Assembly: GCA_017898095.1 (NCBI GenBank)
Contig: JAGKQJ010000007.1
Coordinates: 1-57,371 of the forward strand
Direction of reading: 5' to 3'
DNA from: Bacillaceae bacterium Marseille-Q3522
GTDB lineage: Bacteria > Bacillota > Bacilli > Bacillales > Cytobacillaceae
DNA length: 57,371 nucleotides
Shown here: in pieces, positions 1 through 8,381 of the stretch
Numbering within the stretch: position 1 is the stretch's first letter
How the letters are laid out: every line of letters starts with the position of its first letter
Made by a program: the position numbers and the translations under genes
Notes under the pieces: model-generated
What the model was told of the DNA's origin: nothing
Seen by the model: only the letters and a program-made list of their open reading frames with translations
The model's database searches: none

Positions 1-219
1 AGAGAAAAATGCTTTTTTTCCATCAAAACCATAAGCAATTTTATATTTTTTAAAATAGATTGTCCTAAGCAGAAGTTTCAAAGAAAACGAAGTTCTATCG
101 CCGGGAGCTGCCCCTAAAAGATACTGCATTTCTCAATCATCCCGTATTCGGAACTACCAGTACCTGCATAGTAAAAGGAAAACGACGTTTTGAAAGTGAA
201 ACTTTCTCCAACGGAAATT
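1..219. other. intergenic stretch downstream of cinA (left window edge)
   Basis: No gene is visible here. In Bacillus the next gene downstream of cinA is usually recA, which would lie beyond the window edge. The stretch holds a short hairpin GAAAGT-GAA-ACTTTC near 191-205 and a 13-base string (108-120) identical to the reverse complement of part of the R2 repeat family, preceded at 95-100 by TATCGC. This may be a decayed R2 copy, but the match is short. No convincing terminator was seen. Confidence 0.4.
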
Positions 220-1470
220 TTACTGTCCGTTTTTCTGTGCAAAAGATTTTAACAATAAAAAACAGCCATATTTAACGGTACGCTGGCGATTGCCGTTACG
301 TGAGCCGGCTAAAGACAGCTTTTTAACAATTGTCGGCATTCCGTTTTGCGAAATTCCTATATATACCGTCCCGGCAGGCTTTCCTTCTGACTCTCCCGGA
401 CCTGCTACTCCGGTAAAACTAATGCCGATATCAGCTTTTAATAAGTGCCGGACATTCTCGGCCATCTCTGCCGCACATTCCTTACTTACAGCACCTTTTT
501 GTAAAATAGTTTTCTCATTCACATGAAGAGTCTGGATTTTTACCTCGTTTGTATAGCAAACAATTCCGCCTTTTAACACACTGCTTGCTCCGGATAAAGA
601 AGTAAGCTCCTGCTGGAACATGCCTCCCGTTAAACTTTCTGCAGCGGCAATTGTGAATTTGTTTTTCCTTAACTTCTGAAAAAGCTCGTTCATTAAAGTC
701 GTCTCATCATAGCCGTAAAAATATTCGCCGACTCTCGCCAAAATCAGATTTTCTGTAGCAGCTATTAACTGCTCAGCACCCTCTTTACCGGCCACCTTCG
801 CCGTAATTCGCAGTGTTACTTCCCCATCACCTGCCAACGGTGCAATTGTCGGATTACTTTGTCCGTCAATCAAATCGGCAATTTCCGTTTCCAATAAAGA
901 TTCACCAATTCCAAAAAAACGCAATACTTTAGAAACAATTTTTGCCTGCTGTATTTGCTTTGACTCGATTGTTTTTCGGCCATAAGTAAGAAACATCGGC
1001 TCTAATTCTTTTGGCGGGCCAGGCAATAACATATACAGCCGCTTATTTTTCTCGAAAAGCATTCCAGGTGCCATTCCATAATCATTTTTTAAAACTGCCG
1101 CACCCTCTATAACAAGCGCCTGCTTGCGATTATTAGCAGTCATTGTCCGATTTGTCCGTTTAAAATAAGTTTCAATAGATTGCAATGCATCGTCATCCAC
1201 AATTAATTGTTTTTTTACGTGGGCACTGACGACTTCTTTCGTTACATCATCCTTTGTCGGACCAAGACCGCCAGTAAATATAATAAGATCAGAGCGTTTT
1301 TCAGCAATTTCAAGCACTGATTTCAGCCTTAGCGGATTATCGCCTACGACTGTATGGAAAAATACATTAATACCCATTTCCGCACATTGCTTTGACAAAA
1401 AGCGGGCGTTCGTATTGACAATTTGCCCTAATAAAAGTTCTGTCCCAACGGCAATAATTTCCGCATTCAT
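220..1470 (-). CDS. cinA: CinA competence/damage-inducible protein, nicotinamide-nucleotide amidase family
   Basis: The 416-residue protein opens with [20 protein letters not shown], the typical start of the MoCF-like N-terminal domain (about 1-170, with the GGLGPTKDD segment). It ends in the CinA C-terminal amidase domain (about 255-410, with AAAESLTGG and TGVAGPG). The C-terminal domain deamidates NMN in the pyridine nucleotide cycle of many bacteria, and the gene is named for its competence-regulated link with recA. A purine-rich ribosome site (GGGAGAAGGAA) precedes the ATG. The gene follows pgsA after 17 bp, so the two are probably cotranscribed. Full length; family assignment is firm, the physiological role here is inferred. 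Confidence 0.95.
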   Translation of the reverse strand: MNAEIIAVGTELLLGQIVNTNARFLSKQCAEMGINVFFHTVVGDNPLRLKSVLEIAEKRSDLIIFTGGLGPTKDDVTKEVVSAHVKKQLIVDDDALQSIETYFKRTNRTMTANNRKQALVIEGAAVLKNDYGMAPGMLFEKNKRLYMLLPGPPKELEPMFLTYGRKTIESKQIQQAKIVSKVLRFFGIGESLLETEIADLIDGQSNPTIAPLAGDGEVTLRITAKVAGKEGAEQLIAATENLILARVGEYFYGYDETTLMNELFQKLRKNKFTIAAAESLTGGMFQQELTSLSGASSVLKGGIVCYTNEVKIQTLHVNEKTILQKGAVSKECAAEMAENVRHLLKADIGISFTGVAGPGESEGKPAGTVYIGISQNGMPTIVKKLSLAGSRNGNRQRTVKYGCFLLLKSFAQKNGQ

Positions 1471-1487
1471 CGTCCAGTTCCTTCTCC

Positions 1488-2066
1488 CTACTTAGAATCA
1501 AGAAATACTTGTTTATTTAATTTAAAATAATCCCATCCAGACCAGATTGTAAAAATAAGCGCAACCCAAAGAGCTAAATCAGCAAACGGGATCGCGAACG
1601 ATTCAAAAACAATATTATGTAACAATAGCGCTGATATCGCGACAATTTGTGACCAGGTCTTCACTTTTCCCAGCATATTTGCAGCGACAACCTCCCCCTC
1701 GCCGGCAAGCACAAGCCTTAATCCGGTAACGGCAAATTCCCTGCTGATAATGACAATTACGATCCAAGCAGGAGCCATCTTTAAATCCACTAAGATGATT
1801 AGAGCAGAGGAAACAAGCAGCTTATCTGCCAAAGGATCAAGAAACTTTCCCAAATTCGTTACAAGATTGTATTTGCGTGCATAATGACCGTCAATCCAAT
1901 CTGTTGTTGAGGCAATAATAAAAATAAGCGCGCCTGTAAAATGCTGAACAGGCATCGTCGCGCCAAGTATTTCCATCGTTCCCCAGGAAAAATCAACAAG
2001 CATGATAACGACAAATACGGGTATTAGACAAATACGGGAAATCGTTATTTTATTCGGTATATTCAT
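1488..2066 (-). CDS. pgsA: phosphatidylglycerophosphate synthase PgsA
   Basis: Membrane enzyme that joins CDP-diacylglycerol to glycerol-3-phosphate, the committed step to phosphatidylglycerol. The CDP-alcohol phosphatidyltransferase signature D-x2-DG-x2-AR-x8-G-x3-D-x3-D is complete at about residues 56-81 (DWIDGHYAR, then GKFLDPLAD). Four to six hydrophobic segments are visible. The ATG at 2064-2066 is chosen because GGAGG lies 7 nt upstream and it gives a 192-residue protein of the family's usual length; the open frame reaches 2099 without a better site. It lies downstream of an R2 repeat and the rodZ terminator, so it may need its own promoter or read-through. Confidence 0.96.
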   Translation of the reverse strand: MNIPNKITISRICLIPVFVVIMLVDFSWGTMEILGATMPVQHFTGALIFIIASTTDWIDGHYARKYNLVTNLGKFLDPLADKLLVSSALIILVDLKMAPAWIVIVIISREFAVTGLRLVLAGEGEVVAANMLGKVKTWSQIVAISALLLHNIVFESFAIPFADLALWVALIFTIWSGWDYFKLNKQVFLDSK

Positions 2067-2138
2067 CACAAAACCTCCAATTAATACTTCTGTTACCATG
2101 TTAATAATAGCCTATTTTCACTGACAAATAAAGAGAAT

Positions 2139-2263
2139 ATAAAGTGAAACTTCCATCAGTGGGGGTTTATCGACGCACAGGACGTGCTAGTGCCGACGTT
2201 GCAATAGGACGCCTAAGATCTTAGTCGGCACACGTCCCCCACTGATGGTTAGTCGCGCGATAA
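2139..2263 (-). repeat. R2-1: minimal copy of R2 palindromic repeat
   Basis: On the minus strand this copy starts after TTTTTAT with CGCGCGACTAACC and ends in GTTTCACTTTAT. A perfect 13-bp inverted repeat (2153-2165 with 2236-2248, CCATCAGTGGGGG) closes the unit. Inside are TGCCGAC/GTCGGCA (2191-2197 with 2224-2230) and the small hairpin GCAC-AGGAC-GTGC (2175-2187). It lacks the 54-bp hairpin units and the large terminal hairpin of the three longer copies, so it defines the core module. It sits between the rodZ terminator and pgsA. Confidence 0.85.
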
Positions 2264-2294
2264 AAATAGCCATCAGCAAAAGGATGGCTATTGG
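2262..2294 (-). terminator. rodZ intrinsic terminator
   Basis: On the minus strand AATAGCCATC pairs with GATGGCTATT across an 8-nt loop and is followed by a run of five T. The stem overlaps the rodZ stop codon (2288-2290). Repeat R2-1 begins within the T tract. Confidence 0.8.
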
Positions 2295-3232
2295 ACAGTT
2301 TTTTCAAACTGTATCGTAATATTTTGATCCACATGTTCACTTGGGGAAACAGCAAATTCAACCTTCTGATCATTAATGTACATTTCCGTTTCAGTTGTTC
2401 TGCCTACGACAATCTTGGCTTCCGTTTCGGCAGATAAATCAACTGTCTGGCTATTGCCATTTGTTATCGTTCCTTGAAAAAAGGAATTTCCCGCACCGTT
2501 TGTAATATTCACCCATGTTGCTCCGGTTGAGACGAGCTTCAAAATAAAACGGTCTGTTTGTTTTAAAGCATACGTAGTATTTTTTCCATTGGTGCTGACA
2601 ACAGTAATTTCCTGTTGCATTTCCTCGACCGGATTCTCTTCATTTGTGTTATCATCATTACTGCCGGTTTCTCCGGACCCATCAGTGTTGTCAGTCTCAT
2701 CCGTATTTTGTGCTGCATCATTTTCGTCATTGTTATTATCTTCGTCTTCGTTATTATTCCCTCCGCCGGAAGTATTTTCATACGTCGTTTGCTCATCGGA
2801 ATTTCCATTATCCTGCGGCAGAGAAGTATCGGTCGAATTATTATTGATAATATAAATATAGATGAGCACGGCTGCGCCAATTACAAATAATATCATCAGC
2901 AGAACAGGAATTACATCGAAAAACTTGGATGTCCCCCGCGGAATACTGTTTCTCGTTTGCACCCTGGAGAGCTTCTCGGGCAAATCATCATTAAAAGTAT
3001 TCGGCACATCACTTTTATATTCTTCAAACAGTTCTTCCGGCTCTAAACCTACAGCTTCGGCATACTGCTTCATAAAAGCACGTACATAAAATTTCCCAGG
3101 CATTGAACTGTAATTGCCCTCCTCAATACCAGCTAAATAACGTTTTTGAATTTTTGTTAAGTTCTGCAGATCATCCAAACTCAGACCTTTTTCCAGCCGA
3201 GCAGCTTTTAATCTCTCACCTATTTCTGTCAA
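2288..3232 (-). CDS. rodZ: RodZ-like cell-shape protein (YmfM), Xre-type HTH with one membrane span
   Basis: Cytoplasmic helix-turn-helix domain at about 5-75, a single membrane span at about 106-128, a long acidic N/D/E/G/T-rich linker, then a C-terminal extracellular RodZ-like domain (DUF4115). RodZ couples MreB to the wall-elongation machinery. The start is set to TTG at 3230-3232 because GGAAGG lies 8 nt upstream and the product begins MTEIGERLK, as RodZ proteins do; a GTG three codons earlier (3239-3241) has no room for a ribosome site. The repetitive linker produces long open frames in other phases that are not genes. Gene order ymfK-rodZ-pgsA supports the assignment. Confidence 0.92.
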   Translation of the reverse strand: MTEIGERLKAARLEKGLSLDDLQNLTKIQKRYLAGIEEGNYSSMPGKFYVRAFMKQYAEAVGLEPEELFEEYKSDVPNTFNDDLPEKLSRVQTRNSIPRGTSKFFDVIPVLLMILFVIGAAVLIYIYIINNNSTDTSLPQDNGNSDEQTTYENTSGGGNNNEDEDNNNDENDAAQNTDETDNTDGSGETGSNDDNTNEENPVEEMQQEITVVSTNGKNTTYALKQTDRFILKLVSTGATWVNITNGAGNSFFQGTITNGNSQTVDLSAETEAKIVVGRTTETEMYINDQKVEFAVSPSEHVDQNITIQFEKTVQ

Positions 3233-3252
3233 ATCAAACACCTTCCAACTTA

Positions 3253-4044
3253 CTAAAAATCAAAACCTCCAAAATCAGCATCGGCAAACATTGATTGATT
3301 ATTCATAACATCGTAGGTTATTTCTTCCTGATCATCATTCCGCAATTCGATAATATAGTCAAAATCATCCAGTGAATACTCGGAATTTTGTACAAAAACA
3401 TCCGGATGTTCGACAACTTTCACTGCGGGGAGCCGCATAATTTCCCTGACAAGCTGCCAGTGACGTTCAGTTGCTCTTCTGGTTGAAACAATGCCATCAA
3501 TAATAAATAAATTATTTTTGTTATACTCTTCTTCAATTAATTGATTGCGAATCGTTTGCTTTAATAGTGTCGATGACACAAATAACCACCTTTTGTTTGC
3601 ACAAACACTGGCTGCAACAATCGATTCCGTTTTTCCAACACGGGGCATTCCTCTGATGCCAATCAATTTATGACCTTCTTGCTTAAAAAGTTCAGCCATA
3701 AAGTCTACGAGAATACCCAATTCTTCCCTAACGAAGCGAAATGTTTTTTTATCGTCTGCATCACGCTGTATGTATCTTCCATGCCTGACTGCTAATCGGT
3801 CCCTTAGCTTCGGCACTCGTAACTTAATTAATTTTATTGTACCCATTCTATTTAAAATTGACTCTAACCGTTTAATTTGGTCATGATTTTTTGCCAAAAT
3901 TAATAACCCGCGCCGTCCTTGATCAATCCCATTAATTGTAACAATATTAATTGCCAGCATACCTAGTAAAGATGAAATATCGCCAAGCAGTCCAGGCCGG
4001 TTTATTGTAATTTCATATTCCAAATACCATTCTTTTTTTTCCAT
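3253..4044 (-). CDS. ymfK: YmfK family protein (DUF3388), ACT-like N-terminus with P-loop-like C-terminal part
   Basis: A 263-residue conserved Bacillaceae protein of unproven function. The N-terminal third reads like an ACT-type regulatory domain (NRPGLLGDISSLLG, then INIVTINGID). The C-terminal part holds a possible nucleotide-binding loop, GMPRVGKTES, near residue 150. I chose the ATG at 4042-4044 (MEKKEWYLEYE) because GGGAG precedes it; the frame stays open 11 codons further. It ends 20 bp before rodZ and probably shares its transcript. I do not assign a biochemical function. Confidence 0.85.
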   Translation of the reverse strand: MEKKEWYLEYEITINRPGLLGDISSLLGMLAINIVTINGIDQGRRGLLILAKNHDQIKRLESILNRMGTIKLIKLRVPKLRDRLAVRHGRYIQRDADDKKTFRFVREELGILVDFMAELFKQEGHKLIGIRGMPRVGKTESIVAASVCANKRWLFVSSTLLKQTIRNQLIEEEYNKNNLFIIDGIVSTRRATERHWQLVREIMRLPAVKVVEHPDVFVQNSEYSLDDFDYIIELRNDDQEEITYDVMNNQSMFADADFGGFDF

Positions 4045-4145
4045 AAAAATCTCCCAGCCATCTTGGTTTTGACTCATCTTGTCTCTATCATATCTGATTT
4101 TCTTAGAAGATGAAAGGAAAAACCGTCACTTTAGATGAAAAACAT

Positions 4146-4170
4146 AAAAGAGAGGAAAAATTCCTCTCTC
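4146..4170 (-). terminator. ymfJ intrinsic terminator
   Basis: AGAGAGGAA (4149-4157) pairs with TTCCTCTCT (4161-4169). On the minus strand the stem is followed by TTTTATGTTTTT. It lies between ymfJ and ymfK. Confidence 0.75.
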
Positions 4171-4206
4171 ATAAATTTTATGATATTAATGTTACCTTCT
4201 GCTATG

Positions 4207-4467
4207 TTAGCGCTGTGTACCATCGTTTTGTACAAGTTTTATCATCATGTTTGCGATCGCGTGCTGTTCTTCCGGACTTGCAACAGACCATAAATCTGAT
4301 AAAATTCTTTCCTGCTCATTTTTCGGATCCACTTGATTTGATAAATAATCACCAAGCTGATAGGCAAGATCAGAAATAGTATCCTTGCTGACACCTTGCG
4401 CTTCTGCCTGATGAAGCCGGTCTCCTAAAAAATCTTTCCACTGTTCCCAGTTATTCAATACAGACAT
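4207..4467 (-). CDS. ymfJ: YmfJ, DUF3243 family small protein
   Basis: An 86-residue, charged, probably all-helical cytosolic protein beginning MSVLNNWEQWKDFL. It matches the DUF3243 family by length and by the motif QVDPKNEQERILSDLW in the middle. AAGGAGGG precedes the ATG with good spacing. It lies between ymfI and ymfK as in Bacillus, followed by a terminator. No function is known to me. Confidence 0.88.
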   Translation of the reverse strand: MSVLNNWEQWKDFLGDRLHQAEAQGVSKDTISDLAYQLGDYLSNQVDPKNEQERILSDLWSVASPEEQHAIANMMIKLVQNDGTQR

Positions 4468-4590
4468 GTGATGAACCCTCCTTTATTTTAATACACCGTT
4501 ATTATGGTTAGAAAGGGAAAATAATATACACATAAAAGCAATCACGATGGAAGCAGAAAGTCAGATAAAACAAAAACAAAACTGCTGTGC

Positions 4591-4669
4591 GAGTTTTTTA
4601 AAATTTTTCCGACTACCGGCTTCCGTCTTTTGTCCCGCTCTTGGGCAACCTACTTTTTTAAAAAAACTC
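4591..4669. repeat. inverted repeat in the ymfI-ymfJ gap
   Basis: GAGTTTTTT (4591-4599) is the reverse complement of AAAAAACTC (4661-4669), with 61 bp between. The surrounding gap (4468-4743) contains no gene; its right end holds three tandem GACCTC-type heptamers (about 4717-4737). Function unknown. Confidence 0.4.
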
Positions 4670-4743
4670 CACTAATAAGGCGGAAGCAGACTTTCTAAAA
4701 ACCGCCTCCGCCTTCCGACCTCTGACCTCTGACCTCCGTCACG

Positions 4744-5463
4744 TCACACATACCAGCCTCCGTTTATTGCGATTGTTTGCCCGGTTATGTAGGAAGCTTT
4801 ATTGGAAAGCAGAAAGGATACGCAATTTGCAATATCTGTCGGTTCTGCAAGTCTTCCGATTGGGATTTCTTCTTTAATTGCTGCAATCTCCGCGGTTTGA
4901 AAGGTTGCCATCATCTTTGTATTTACCGCACCTGGAGCAATTGCATTTACAGTAATCTTATTTCTTGCTACTTCCTTCGCTAATGCTTTCACAAAAGCAA
5001 GCTGTGCGCCCTTCATCGTGGAATAAGCAACTTCACATGCAGCCCCGGTTTGTCCCCATATGGAAGAAATCATGATAATGCTTCCTCCGCTATTGAGCAT
5101 TTTCGGCAATAACGTTTTTGTCAGCAGCATTGGCGAAATGACATGAATCATTGATAATCTTTGTATCTCTTCTTCCGTCATATCCTGAAAAACTCCATAA
5201 TGGCTCAAACCGCAATTGTGAATAATACCATCTACCTGAAAAATATGTTTGCAAACTTTTTGATAGCCTGCTATCGTCGTTAAATCAGCCTGAATGGGGA
5301 GATACTCCCCATCGAATGGCCGCAGTTGCTCTAATAATACTTCTATTGCAGTCTGATTTTTATAATAATGCAAATAAAGCGAATAGCCTTCTCCGGCAAG
5401 CTTTCTCGCGATTGCTCCGCCGATTCCGCCGCTTGCCCCGGTTATGAGAATATTTTTCTTCAA
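4744..5463 (-). CDS. ymfI: YmfI, short-chain dehydrogenase/reductase (FabG-like)
   Basis: A 239-residue classical SDR. The Rossmann motif TGASGGIGGA is at about 8-17, the catalytic serine is in MISSIWG and the YSTMK (Y-x3-K) pair is near residue 150, followed by the AIAPGAVNT segment. It therefore should be an active NAD(P)H-dependent oxidoreductase; the substrate is unknown, and FabG-like 3-oxoacyl reductase annotation is by similarity only. Translation starts at TTG (5461-5463) with GGGAGAGG 6 nt upstream. It follows ymfH after 30 bp, so it belongs to the ymfF-ymfH-ymfI transcript. Confidence 0.9.
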   Translation of the reverse strand: MKKNILITGASGGIGGAIARKLAGEGYSLYLHYYKNQTAIEVLLEQLRPFDGEYLPIQADLTTIAGYQKVCKHIFQVDGIIHNCGLSHYGVFQDMTEEEIQRLSMIHVISPMLLTKTLLPKMLNSGGSIIMISSIWGQTGAACEVAYSTMKGAQLAFVKALAKEVARNKITVNAIAPGAVNTKMMATFQTAEIAAIKEEIPIGRLAEPTDIANCVSFLLSNKASYITGQTIAINGGWYV

Positions 5464-5493
5464 TAGCTTCCTCTCCCAAAAATCTTTAAAAAG

Positions 5494-6783
5494 TTACTGC
5501 TTTGGAACTACTTGACAAACCGTGAATCGTTCCTCGTCAATAAACCGGCCGGCCATGTTTTGCAATTCCTCATATGTGATTTGCTCAAGTGCCGGGACAA
5601 CCTCAAATAAATTCATTTCATTAAATTTATAACGGGTAAATTGATTAGCAATATATTCCGGAGAGTTCATTGCTCTTAAAAAACTGCCGATTTTCTTTTT
5701 CTTTGTTCGTTCTAAATCTGTTTCTGTAAAAGCCTGCGTTGTTTTTGCCTTCAGTAAGAGCGATTTTATCGTATCTGCAAGTTTGTCGGGGTCTTCTGTA
5801 TCCCCGCCAATAATTGCAAAACCAAAGCCCTGCTCCTGTGTATAATCAAAAGAGAACGTATCATCGATCAAACCATCCGCATACATCCGCGAATAATTTT
5901 CCGTGCTTTTTCCAAATAACAAATCAAGCAATAAATTAATCGTCAGTTCATTTTTTAGCATTACTTTGCCATTTTGCCCGGTATCAACAGCCTTCAAGCC
6001 CAGCAAACATTTTGAAGTCTGCACATTCATTTTTAATACTTGCATCTTTTTTGCACATTCTGCAGGCTCTTCTGCAAAAAAACGTTGAATCTCGTGCTGC
6101 GGTGCAAATGATTTTTTCTCCTGATTGTCCTTTACTTGTTTCATAATCGCTTCCGCATCAACCGGGCCGACAACGAACAACAGCATATTGCTCGGGTGAT
6201 AGAAAGTGTGATAGCAAGTATAAAGCATATCCTTAGTTATTGGTGTAATGGATTCAATTGTTCCGGCAATATCCGTATGAACCGGGTGATGTTTATACAT
6301 ATTCTGAATAACACCGAAATACAGGCGCCAGTCGGCATTGTCATCGTACATCGTAATTTCCTGGCCGATGATCCCTTTTTCTTTTTCAACTGTTTTTTCC
6401 GTAAAATAAGGATCCTGAACAAAGTCGACTAACGTTTCTAAATTTTGCTCCACATTTGCAGTACTGGAAAACAAGTATGCTGTCCTGGTAAAGGAAGTGA
6501 AAGCATTTGCCGAAGCTCCCTGACGGCTAAATTGCTGAAAAACATCCCCATCTTTTTTTTCAAATAACTTATGTTCTAAAAAATGGGCGATGCCATCCGG
6601 TACTTTGATTGCTGATTGCTCTTCTAATGGAATAAAATGGTTATCAATTGAACCATATTTCGTTGTAAACGTCGCATACGTTTTATTGAAACCTTTTTTT
6701 GGTAAGACATAGACATCCAAGCCGTTTTCCATTTTTTCGTAGTAAAGTTCTTCCTGCAGCTGGTCAAATGTGATTTTTTCCAT
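5494..6783 (-). CDS. ymfH: YmfH, M16 family zinc metallopeptidase
   Basis: A 429-residue M16 (pitrilysin/processing-peptidase type) protein. The inverted zinc motif HFLEH is intact at about 67-71 and the downstream ENLETLVDFV...E segment is present, so this is the catalytic subunit of a probable YmfF/YmfH heterodimer. GGGGGAATAAAG precedes the ATG. It follows ymfF by 2 bp, which indicates translational coupling. The substrate is not known. Confidence 0.93.
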   Translation of the reverse strand: MEKITFDQLQEELYYEKMENGLDVYVLPKKGFNKTYATFTTKYGSIDNHFIPLEEQSAIKVPDGIAHFLEHKLFEKKDGDVFQQFSRQGASANAFTSFTRTAYLFSSTANVEQNLETLVDFVQDPYFTEKTVEKEKGIIGQEITMYDDNADWRLYFGVIQNMYKHHPVHTDIAGTIESITPITKDMLYTCYHTFYHPSNMLLFVVGPVDAEAIMKQVKDNQEKKSFAPQHEIQRFFAEEPAECAKKMQVLKMNVQTSKCLLGLKAVDTGQNGKVMLKNELTINLLLDLLFGKSTENYSRMYADGLIDDTFSFDYTQEQGFGFAIIGGDTEDPDKLADTIKSLLLKAKTTQAFTETDLERTKKKKIGSFLRAMNSPEYIANQFTRYKFNEMNLFEVVPALEQITYEELQNMAGRFIDEERFTVCQVVPKQ

Positions 6784-6785
6784 CT

Positions 6786-8063
6786 TTATTCCCCCTTTCC
6801 TTCTGTCAAAAAGTAAATTGTATCCAATTCAATTTTTTCAGCAACCGTTACAACATCCTCTTTCGTTACTTTTTCCATTTCTGTAAACCAGTCAGAAAAC
6901 GGCAGCTGGCGCCCGGCAACAGCATTATGATAGAGAATTTCAACTAATCCCCGTGAACCGTCGATGGTTTCGAGCAGTTGATTTTTAATGACCGCCTTTG
7001 TCTGTAATAGCTCATCCTCCGTAAAATTTCCCTTTTTCATGGCATCCATTTGTTCATCGATAATCGAAACGGCACGTTCAAAGTTTCCCGGTTCAATGCC
7101 GCTCATCACCATCATTAACCCTTTATGGCTTTCAATCCGGCTCGCAGCGTAATAAGCAAGACTGGCTTTTTCGCGGACATTGATAAATAGTTTTGAATGG
7201 GAAAATCCCCCGAATATGCCGTTAAATACTTGCAAAGCAAAGTAGTCTTTATCGCCATAATAACTATTTGTGCGGTAGCCAATGTTCAGCTTTCCCTGCT
7301 TCACATCACTTGGTTCGATTATTTTTTTTACTTTTTCAATATTTTTACTTTGTGGCGCATCCGGATATTTCACCGGACGAGTGGTAAGGGAAAATAACCC
7401 ATTAACTGTCGAAGTTACTTCTTCTTCCTTCACATCACCGACCACGTATAAATCTAATTGATCTTCTGCGAGTACCTGTTCATAATAACGGAATAAATCA
7501 GCTGCTGAAATTTGCTCCATGTCTTCTGCCCGGCCGTTTACATGTATTGCATATGGCTCGCCGTCACACATTTCTTCCACTAAACGAAAATTAGCATAAC
7601 GCATTTTATCATCATACAAAGATTGAATTTTTTGCTTCAAAGTGCGCTTTTCCTGTTGCAGCGTTTCTGCGTGAAAAACTCCATCTGTTGCATGCGGATG
7701 AAGGATAATTTCAGCCAAAAATTGAAATGCTTTTTGCAACAGCGGTGTTTGATCGGACAGAAATTTCTCATTTGCCACCTCAAGGATAAAAGAAATAACA
7801 TGATTTTCACCTTTTTTCGCCAAATCGACATAAAAAGATGCTCCATACATGTCATCCAAATAAGAACGTAATGCCGCCGTTGTCGAATATTTATTTGAGC
7901 TGCTCTGCAGTACATATGGAAGGAGCGCTCTTTTCGTAATATCGTCTTTTCTTATCGGCGCTTTCATCCTCAGGATGATCGTATTTGTTTTATACTTTTC
8001 AGTTGGAATAATGTGAAGGTTTATCCCTCCGATATCAACATTTTTTTCGTTAACTAACTTCAT
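6786..8063 (-). CDS. ymfF: YmfF, M16 family peptidase-like protein lacking the zinc motif
   Basis: A 425-residue M16-fold protein beginning MKLVNEKNVDIGGINLHI. No HxxEH motif is present where YmfH has it (this region reads SYLDDMYGASF), so it is the non-catalytic partner, as in other two-chain M16 enzymes. AGGAGG lies just upstream of the ATG. It is first in the ymfF-ymfH-ymfI unit; a candidate promoter lies at 8142-8171. Confidence 0.92.
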   Translation of the reverse strand: MKLVNEKNVDIGGINLHIIPTEKYKTNTIILRMKAPIRKDDITKRALLPYVLQSSSNKYSTTAALRSYLDDMYGASFYVDLAKKGENHVISFILEVANEKFLSDQTPLLQKAFQFLAEIILHPHATDGVFHAETLQQEKRTLKQKIQSLYDDKMRYANFRLVEEMCDGEPYAIHVNGRAEDMEQISAADLFRYYEQVLAEDQLDLYVVGDVKEEEVTSTVNGLFSLTTRPVKYPDAPQSKNIEKVKKIIEPSDVKQGKLNIGYRTNSYYGDKDYFALQVFNGIFGGFSHSKLFINVREKASLAYYAASRIESHKGLMMVMSGIEPGNFERAVSIIDEQMDAMKKGNFTEDELLQTKAVIKNQLLETIDGSRGLVEILYHNAVAGRQLPFSDWFTEMEKVTKEDVVTVAEKIELDTIYFLTEGKGE

Positions 8064-8141
8064 ATTATTTCCTCCTTTTTCCTTTCTCCGATTTATGTAT
8101 TGATAAATTCTAGCATTTCCTTTGCGGTTAAACCTATACTA

Positions 8142-8171
8142 ACTATACGCATATGAAGATTATCTATTCAA
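8142..8171 (-). promoter_or_regulatory. candidate SigA promoter for ymfF
   Basis: On the minus strand TTGAAT (8166-8171) and TATAGT (8142-8147) are separated by 18 bp, about 80 bp upstream of the ymfF start. Only consensus matching supports it. Confidence 0.4.
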
Positions 8172-8223
8172 GTATTCTGCAAACTTGCAGAAAATACGAT
8201 GATATATATTTTAAACGAAAAAG

Positions 8224-8243
8224 TACAAAAAAGCTTTTTTGTA
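8224..8243. repeat. perfect 20-bp A/T palindrome
   Basis: TACAAAAAAG is followed directly by its reverse complement CTTTTTTGTA. It lies in the 318-bp gap between ymfF and nupQ, which also holds the ymfF promoter and the nupQ terminator and no gene. It could be an operator or a weak bidirectional terminator. Confidence 0.5.
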
Positions 8244-8320
8244 TAAGGAAGTTTTACTTTTTAATTTTTACATGCTTTCTACTCGTCTTTTTAAACTGCT
8301 TTTAAAATCTAAAGAAAAGG

Positions 8321-8370
8321 AAAAACAGCCCTTCCTAAAGTTTCCTACTCGTTTAGGAAGGGCTGTTTTA
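8321..8370 (-). terminator. nupQ intrinsic terminator (probably bidirectional)
   Basis: An 18-bp perfect stem AAAACAGCCCTTCCTAAA / TTTAGGAAGGGCTGTTTT with a 12-nt loop. Both sides end in A/T runs, so it can act in either direction. It ends just after the nupQ stop codon. Confidence 0.9.
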
Positions 8371-8381
8371 TACAGTTAGAA

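Noticed and set aside
2563-2890. Several overlapping frames across the rodZ linker
   Set aside because: They arise from the low-complexity acidic linker of RodZ read in other phases.
4717-4743. Tandem GACCTC heptamers as an operator
   Set aside because: Only three short copies beside the ymfI stop, with no relation to a promoter; similar GAGGT strings at 38730-38820 suggest a common low-information repeat.
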